A program made the translations under genes and the position numbers. A stretch of DNA of 58,454 nt from Acidobacteria bacterium 13_1_20CM_3_53_8. Lineage in GTDB: Bacteria > Acidobacteriota > Blastocatellia > Pyrinomonadales > Pyrinomonadaceae. Below are positions 54,031 through 58,454 of the stretch, piece after piece. The notes beneath the pieces were generated by a model. The model worked only from the letters and a program-made list of their open reading frames with translations. It made no database searches and was not told where the DNA came from. Each line of letters starts with the position of its first letter. The first letter of the stretch is position 1. The stretch covers positions 1 through 58,454 of the forward strand of contig MNJR01000039.1 in the NCBI GenBank assembly GCA_001920415.1, in the 5' to 3' direction.

Positions 54031-54136
54031 TTGCTGTTAAGACCCGCGATTAGAGCGGATTGAAGCCGTACCAGAGTGTTACTAACTCGTTCGCCACCAA
54101 GTGAGAATGAATGCCGCGCTGAAAGCGGATTGAAAC
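54031..54136 (+). CRISPR. Remnant CRISPR array, two repeats and one spacer
   Basis: A degenerate repeat (54031-54066, ending AGAGCGGATTGAAGC) is followed by a 34-bp spacer (54067-54100) and one good repeat (54101-54136, with GCTGAAAGCGGATTGAAAC). Orientation is the same as the main array. It is separated from the main array by the DUF433/DUF5615 pair. Confidence 0.85.
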
Positions 54137-54732
54137 TGCTGCTGAGATGTTTCGCTTCGCATGGTCCTCAGGTAAGTCTCAAAGCCATGTCTGAAGTGAA
54201 TCTAAACTCTACATCGGCGGATGCGATAGCATCTTCATATATAGGTCTGGCTGACACGTTTGGGAGCGCAAGCAAATTCTCTTGCTCAGTGGATTCCTGC
54301 TAAAACCGTTGTTCTCAGAAAAAGCTTGCGTCTGTGGAATCTACGGGATTATAGTGTGCCCGATTTCGACGCAATAACTTTTTGGTCTTTAAAGTTCTAC
54401 TACGTTATCAAGTATCTTCACTGATCTTGGCACAGGGTTGAGCGAACAATAGGAACATCCGTTTTATCAGGTAAAAGCTTCTTGAATGTGGGCGCGGCGT
54501 AGAGAGAGACAGGTCGCCTTTCCGTTGTAGAATGAGATCGTATCTCTTGCCCGCTTCGACAGCCAGATTTAGTTCCACGTTTCGGCCTCTCACATTCATC
54601 ATCGCAGCACAAGCAGACAGTAAGCGCGCACCTCTTTATCATTGCGCGCCATTGAACAGGCAGAAATCTAAAGCGGCAGGTTGGCTGCGGTAAGCGTCAT
54701 TCCTCGTCAAAGGTCGCCCCCGCCAAGCGGTA
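54137..54732. other. Gene-free region between remnant array and cas6
   Basis: Two short minus-strand frames (about 54408-54642) have no ribosome-binding site and no family resemblance; I do not call them. The phrase TTTATCATTGCGCGCCATTGA (about 54634) resembles TTTATTGATCGCGCACCATTGA (about 53271) left of the DUF5615 gene. The cas6 promoter should lie near the right end. Confidence 0.4.
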
Positions 54733-55824
54733 GTGCTTGACCGATTGACTATGGTCTGCTTGACACTTGAACATCTGAAAGCTCTCTCTTTAGCGCAGTA
54801 TGAGTTCCGACTGGCGGTGCTGGCGGAAGGCGAACTGCCGCCGTTCCTCGGTTCAACATTTCGTGGCTCGTTCGGCTACGCGCTGAAGGCTGTGGCATGT
54901 TCAATGCCGCATCAGGATTGCTCGCGCTGTTTTTTGGTAGAACGCTGTCTATACCCGCGCCTGTTCGAGCCGCGCGTCCAACAGACTGACGGTCTTCTCA
55001 AGCAGCAACAGAACGCCCCACGCCCTTTCATCTTCGAGCCGCCGCTTCCCGGCCAGAAATATTCAGCGAGTCTTTTAAGCACGGAGATCGGACGCGCGCA
55101 AGCAAACGGCGGAAAATCCAACGGACAAAAGAGACTGTTTGCCGAACCATTGCGCTTCGCTGCCGGCGACGAACTGCGTTTCGGCCTGACGCTCATCGGG
55201 CCAGCGATTGAAGAGTTACCTTACATCATCTATGCCATCAGCCTTATGGCGCGGCACGGCTTCGGAGCGCAACGCACGCCGTTCGCTCTCCTACAGGTAT
55301 CGGCGTTTGATGGGTCAACAACACGCCTGAAGGTCTACACACCGGAAATGGCGCGCATAGCACCGCACGACGCGCGTAGAAATTTGAGCGAGATGGTGAA
55401 AGATAGGCTGGCGCAACTTGATTTGGAGGACACGCTGCGGCTTCTATTCCTAACGCCGACGCGCATACGCTTCCAAAAGAACGTGCAAGAACGACTATGC
55501 TTTGAACAATTGGTAAAAAGCCTCTCGCTGCGCCTCACTATGCTGGCGCAAACATACAGCGCGGACAAATTCGATTACGACCATCAAGCCCTGCTCGCGC
55601 AAGCGCGCACGGTAACGACTCAGGCAGAGAGCCTTTGGCAACAGGAACTCAAACGCTACTCGAACCGCCAGGAGAAGCAGATAGAACAGGACGGCTTCAT
55701 GGGCGAAGCAGTTTTCACAGGCAAAGCCATATCTGAGCTACTGCCCCTCCTCGTCGCCGGAGAATTCCTACACGTCGGCAGCGGCACGGCCTTCGGGCTG
55801 GGGCGTTACCACATCGCGGAGTGA
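54733..55824 (+). CDS. cas6: CRISPR pre-crRNA endoribonuclease Cas6
   Basis: A 363-residue Cas6 of the larger RAMP type seen with type III systems. The N-terminal RAMP fold opens with LAQYEFRLAVLAEGELPPFL and GSTFRGSFGYALKAVACSMP. A Cys cluster follows (CSMPHQDCSRCFLVERCLYP, about residues 56-75), probably zinc-binding. The C-terminal RAMP domain ends in the Gly-rich loop HVGSGTAFGLGRYHIAE, the usual Cas6 signature. It would cut repeats upstream of the ATTGAAAC handle. The GTG at 54733 and ATG at 54751 are both possible starts; neither has a clear ribosome-binding site. It is followed directly by cmr2. Confidence 0.93.
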   Translation: MLDRLTMVCLTLEHLKALSLAQYEFRLAVLAEGELPPFLGSTFRGSFGYALKAVACSMPHQDCSRCFLVERCLYPRLFEPRVQQTDGLLKQQQNAPRPFIFEPPLPGQKYSASLLSTEIGRAQANGGKSNGQKRLFAEPLRFAAGDELRFGLTLIGPAIEELPYIIYAISLMARHGFGAQRTPFALLQVSAFDGSTTRLKVYTPEMARIAPHDARRNLSEMVKDRLAQLDLEDTLRLLFLTPTRIRFQKNVQERLCFEQLVKSLSLRLTMLAQTYSADKFDYDHQALLAQARTVTTQAESLWQQELKRYSNRQEKQIEQDGFMGEAVFTGKAISELLPLLVAGEFLHVGSGTAFGLGRYHIAE

Positions 55825-55838
55825 AAGAGGGAAAGGAT

Positions 55839-57695
55839 ATGAAACACTTAATAACAATTGCTGTGGGACCTGTACAAGTATTCATCGCCAGCGCACGCCG
55901 TAGCCGCGATTTGTGGTTTGGCTCTTGGCTCTTGAGTGAGCTTTCAAAAGCTGCCGCTAACGAAATAGTTGTTGTTCATAACGATAAAGAACGACTTATT
56001 TTTCCCGCGACAGATAACCCTAATGCTCTAATTCCCGATTCGACATTCAATGTGGTCAATAAAATTTTGGCAGTAGTTGATGACCCAAAGGCTACCGGCG
56101 ATGCCGTGTTGAAGGCTATGAAAAAGCGGTTGCTTGATATTAGCAAAATCCCTTTCGATAAAATCGAAAAGGATGATGCCGGTTACTCCTATTTCCGCAA
56201 AGACATTGCAGAAAAACAGGTCGAAGACATGATCGAATTTTTTTGGGCAGCTTATGAATGGAAAAATGAAAACGAGTACGCTAAAGCAAGAGAGAACGCA
56301 GAACTTCTCCTTAACGCCCGCAAAGCCACACGAGATTTCAAATCCTCCACCGCCTGGGCATCAAACGCGCCTAAGTCCGCGCTTGATGGTCAACGCGAAT
56401 CCGTAATTCACGAAGACGCTTTTGAGAAGTTGGATGCTAAGAAGTTGAGAACGATTTACCGCGTGCGTTCTGGGGAGAGACTTTGCGGTGTTGGCTTACT
56501 TAAGCGCAACGGCAATCGCGGTGATGATAGCTTTTTCAGCACTTCGCATGTTGCGGCTTTGCCTTTGATTGAAAGATTGAAGACGCAAGAGCATAGAGAT
56601 TTGATTGAAAAATATGTTGATGACCTCTGTATAGCACTTCGTCTCGATAAAGAATCATCCGACTTAGGCAGAGTTCCCTTCAAAGCGCCTTACAAACCGC
56701 ACAATGTTTTTTCACGCATAGTCAACGGTCAGAAAATCAGCTACGACGGGCATATCCTATTTGCAGAACGCCTTGACGACTTAATTGAAGGCAAAAACAA
56801 CAAAGCAAAAGACGATCTGGATAAAGCGAAAGATAAACTGAACAAGTTTTTGAAAGCCGCTCTCAATGATGAGAAGCCTCTGCCTTACTATGCTCTACTA
56901 TTAGCAGATGGCGACAATATGGGCAAAGCCATTGACAGCATCAAAGACATCAATCGTCACCGCGAGCTTTCAAAAGAACTTTCGGCCTTTGCCAAGAGCG
57001 TTTCCGACGTGGTTATCAACAATCACAATGGCTCCCTCGTTTATGCGGGTGGCGATGACGTGCTTGCGTTTGTTCCACTCCACACGGTTTTGCAATGCGC
57101 TAGAGAGTTAGCGAATGAGTTCAAAGGTAAATTAAAAGGTTTTGCTCTCAAAGATAACGGCAAAGATTATCAACCAACATTATCAGTCGGAGTCGTCATC
57201 GCGCATCACTTAGAGCCTTTGCAAGATGCCCTGACGCTTGTTCGCAAGGCGGAGAAAACTGCAAAGACAGTCGAGGGCAAAGAAGCACTCGCAATCATCT
57301 TGAGCAAGCGCAGCGGCGTTGATAAAACGATAAAAGGCAGTTGGCAAAAAATAGACGATTATGAGCCGCTTGACCAACGCCTTCTTAATTTCATTCGACT
57401 TCATCGTGCGGGCGAGATTCCTGACGGAGCGGCTTACGAACTGCGCGATCTATTTCTGCGTTTGAATTGCGAAAAACACGAACCTGAATACAAAAAGCTT
57501 CAAGAAGCAATGAGAAAAGAAGCCGTGCGAATCTTGGGACGTAAGAAAATAAAAAACAAAGACATCTTAGACGCGCTGGCAAAAGACATTGAAAGCGAAA
57601 AGGCTTCAGTTGAAGATTTGGCTAACGAGTTAATTGTTGCGCGTATTTTCGCAAACGCATTCGATCAAGCGTTTGGGAAGGTGGCGCAAGCATGA
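55839..57695 (+). CDS. cmr2: Type III-B Cas10 (Cmr2) without HD domain
   Basis: A 618-residue Cas10. It opens almost at once with the Cmr2 core (ITIAVGPVQVFIASARRSRD, then LWFGSWLLSELSKAA, residues about 5-40). The N-terminal HD nuclease domain found in many Cas10 proteins (an HD motif before this point) is absent. The cyclase/palm motif GGDD is intact at 404-407 (LVYAGGDDVLAFVP), so synthesis of cyclic oligoadenylates on target binding is likely. A single ERLCGVGLLKRNG segment replaces the usual Cys-rich region. The ATG at 55839 has GAGGG upstream; a GTG at 55821 overlaps the cas6 stop. Its stop overlaps cmr3 (ATGA). Confidence 0.92.
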   Translation: MKHLITIAVGPVQVFIASARRSRDLWFGSWLLSELSKAAANEIVVVHNDKERLIFPATDNPNALIPDSTFNVVNKILAVVDDPKATGDAVLKAMKKRLLDISKIPFDKIEKDDAGYSYFRKDIAEKQVEDMIEFFWAAYEWKNENEYAKARENAELLLNARKATRDFKSSTAWASNAPKSALDGQRESVIHEDAFEKLDAKKLRTIYRVRSGERLCGVGLLKRNGNRGDDSFFSTSHVAALPLIERLKTQEHRDLIEKYVDDLCIALRLDKESSDLGRVPFKAPYKPHNVFSRIVNGQKISYDGHILFAERLDDLIEGKNNKAKDDLDKAKDKLNKFLKAALNDEKPLPYYALLLADGDNMGKAIDSIKDINRHRELSKELSAFAKSVSDVVINNHNGSLVYAGGDDVLAFVPLHTVLQCARELANEFKGKLKGFALKDNGKDYQPTLSVGVVIAHHLEPLQDALTLVRKAEKTAKTVEGKEALAIILSKRSGVDKTIKGSWQKIDDYEPLDQRLLNFIRLHRAGEIPDGAAYELRDLFLRLNCEKHEPEYKKLQEAMRKEAVRILGRKKIKNKDILDALAKDIESEKASVEDLANELIVARIFANAFDQAFGKVAQA

Positions 57696-58454
57696 AGACT
57701 TGGATTATTGAGCCGCGAGATTCTTTGATCGTACGCGACGGAAGACCTTTCGGGTTAGGCGCAGGAATGCGCGCAACGTCGCTAGATTTCCCTTTCCCTT
57801 CGACGACGACTGGTGGCGTTCGCACACGCGCAGGCTTAGACGCACAAGGTATCTTCGACACGAATCTGATTAGCGCGGTCAAAGGAATCGGCATTAAAGG
57901 CCCACTACTTGTTGAGTTGGATAACAACGGCGAGATTTGTGATTGGCTTATGCCCGCGCCATCGGATGCTCTATTGATGCGTGTTGAGGGCGATGATAGG
58001 AGAGCCAAAATCAAACGCCTCGCACCGATAAGTGTTGCACAGGATTTGATGAATCTTGAAAACGGTTTGCTTCCTATTGGCATAGTTGATCCACTAAAAG
58101 GCAAGCCGCTTGATGAAGCCCCGCGTTATTGGTGTTGGGATAGATTCAGAGATTGGTTGATTGAATCACGGGATCAATCAATCGATTTGAAAAATTTAGG
58201 ACACAGTGGGCCTGAAAAGGATTCTCGCGTTCATGCAAGCATTAACGATTCATTAACTACGGGCGAAACAGGCGAGAACAATCTGTTTCAAACTCGCGGA
58301 CTGGAGTTTCGACGCATCTTGAGCGAGGAAAAATTAAAAGATACAAAACGCCTCGCGTTGGTCGTGTTCATTGAAGACAACGCGCAAGCGCAAAATGTCG
58401 AAGAAGGCATTGCTCCGCTCGGTGGTGAACGTCGCCTTGTCGTTTGGCGCGAAG
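57692..58454 (+). CDS. cmr3: Type III-B Cmr3 (Cas5-group RAMP), 3' end missing
   Basis: The frame from ATG 57692 stays open to the window end (254 codons). It starts WIIEPRDSLIVRDGRPFGLG, the classical Cmr3 opening (Asp-Arg-Pro-Phe), followed by MRATSLDFPFPSTTTGGVRT and LISAVKGIGIKGPLLVELDN. Cmr3 caps the crRNA 5' handle in the Cmr effector. It overlaps cmr2 by four bases, so the cmr operon is tightly coupled. The remaining cmr genes and any CARF-domain effector would lie to the right, outside the window. Confidence 0.92.
   Translation, partial: MKTWIIEPRDSLIVRDGRPFGLGAGMRATSLDFPFPSTTTGGVRTRAGLDAQGIFDTNLISAVKGIGIKGPLLVELDNNGEICDWLMPAPSDALLMRVEGDDRRAKIKRLAPISVAQDLMNLENGLLPIGIVDPLKGKPLDEAPRYWCWDRFRDWLIESRDQSIDLKNLGHSGPEKDSRVHASINDSLTTGETGENNLFQTRGLEFRRILSEEKLKDTKRLALVVFIEDNAQAQNVEEGIAPLGGERRLVVWRE

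Noticed and set aside
54408-54642. Two small minus-strand frames between the remnant array and cas6
   Set aside because: One has some protein-like look, but no start signal, no partner and no recognised motif.

Overview
The window looks like chromosomal DNA of an Acidobacteriota bacterium, most likely class Blastocatellia (Pyrinomonadaceae-like). This is inferred from the gene mix: an Oar-type TonB receptor with a carboxypeptidase-regulatory-like N-terminus, a large BNR/sortilin-like secreted protein, S8 and S9 secreted peptidases, and many intergenic hairpins built from short A/G-rich words. No rRNA, tRNA, phage or transposase gene was seen.

Layout. (1) 1-3.6 kb: end of a Spy/CpxP-like protein, an FMN-binding PNPOx-like protein and a glycogen debranching enzyme. 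(2) 3.9-14 kb, minus strand: an acyl-CoA cluster (MFS carrier, MaoC hydratase, acyl-CoA ligase, thiolase-fold KSIII-like protein, alpha/beta hydrolase), a TonB receptor split by a frameshift, and a TetR regulator; matching palindromes lie before the TetR and receptor genes. (3) 14-26 kb: exported proteins (S9 peptidase, haem peroxidase, small secreted protein, BNR protein, S8 protease with a hexapeptide repeat). (4) 26-37 kb, plus strand: a GGDEF-EAL protein, a secreted unknown, a VapBC-like pair between two copies of the dnaG start, dnaG, rpoD and a B12/radical-SAM protein. (5) 37-49 kb, minus strand: aroB with an M3-like peptidase, the cdaA-cdaR-glmM c-di-AMP/cell-wall operon (glmM broken), a CDF cation transporter, an M50 peptidase and an FHA-GAF-adenylate cyclase. 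(6) 49-52 kb: CarD, an NTF2-like lipoprotein, and a GNAT gene flanked by integron attC-like structures. (7) 52.4-58.45 kb: a type III-B CRISPR locus with a seven-repeat array, a DUF433/DUF5615 toxin-antitoxin-like pair splitting the array, a remnant array, cas6, an HD-less cmr2 (cas10) and the start of cmr3, which runs off the window.

The most unusual theme is the long intergenic inverted repeats. At least six word families share one architecture: arms of 6-10 bp tandem words and often a core with AAGC(A/T)TT. They sit exactly between codirectional genes, touch start codons, supply stop codons and protein tails, and in one case lie in-frame inside a gene. Other leads are the toxin-antitoxin pair nested in the CRISPR array, the integron-like cassette, the duplicated dnaG start, and a train of six hairpins ahead of glmM.

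Two reading-frame breaks (TonB receptor, glmM) could be real or could be assembly errors; the sequence alone cannot decide. All functions are judged from remembered family motifs; no database search was run.
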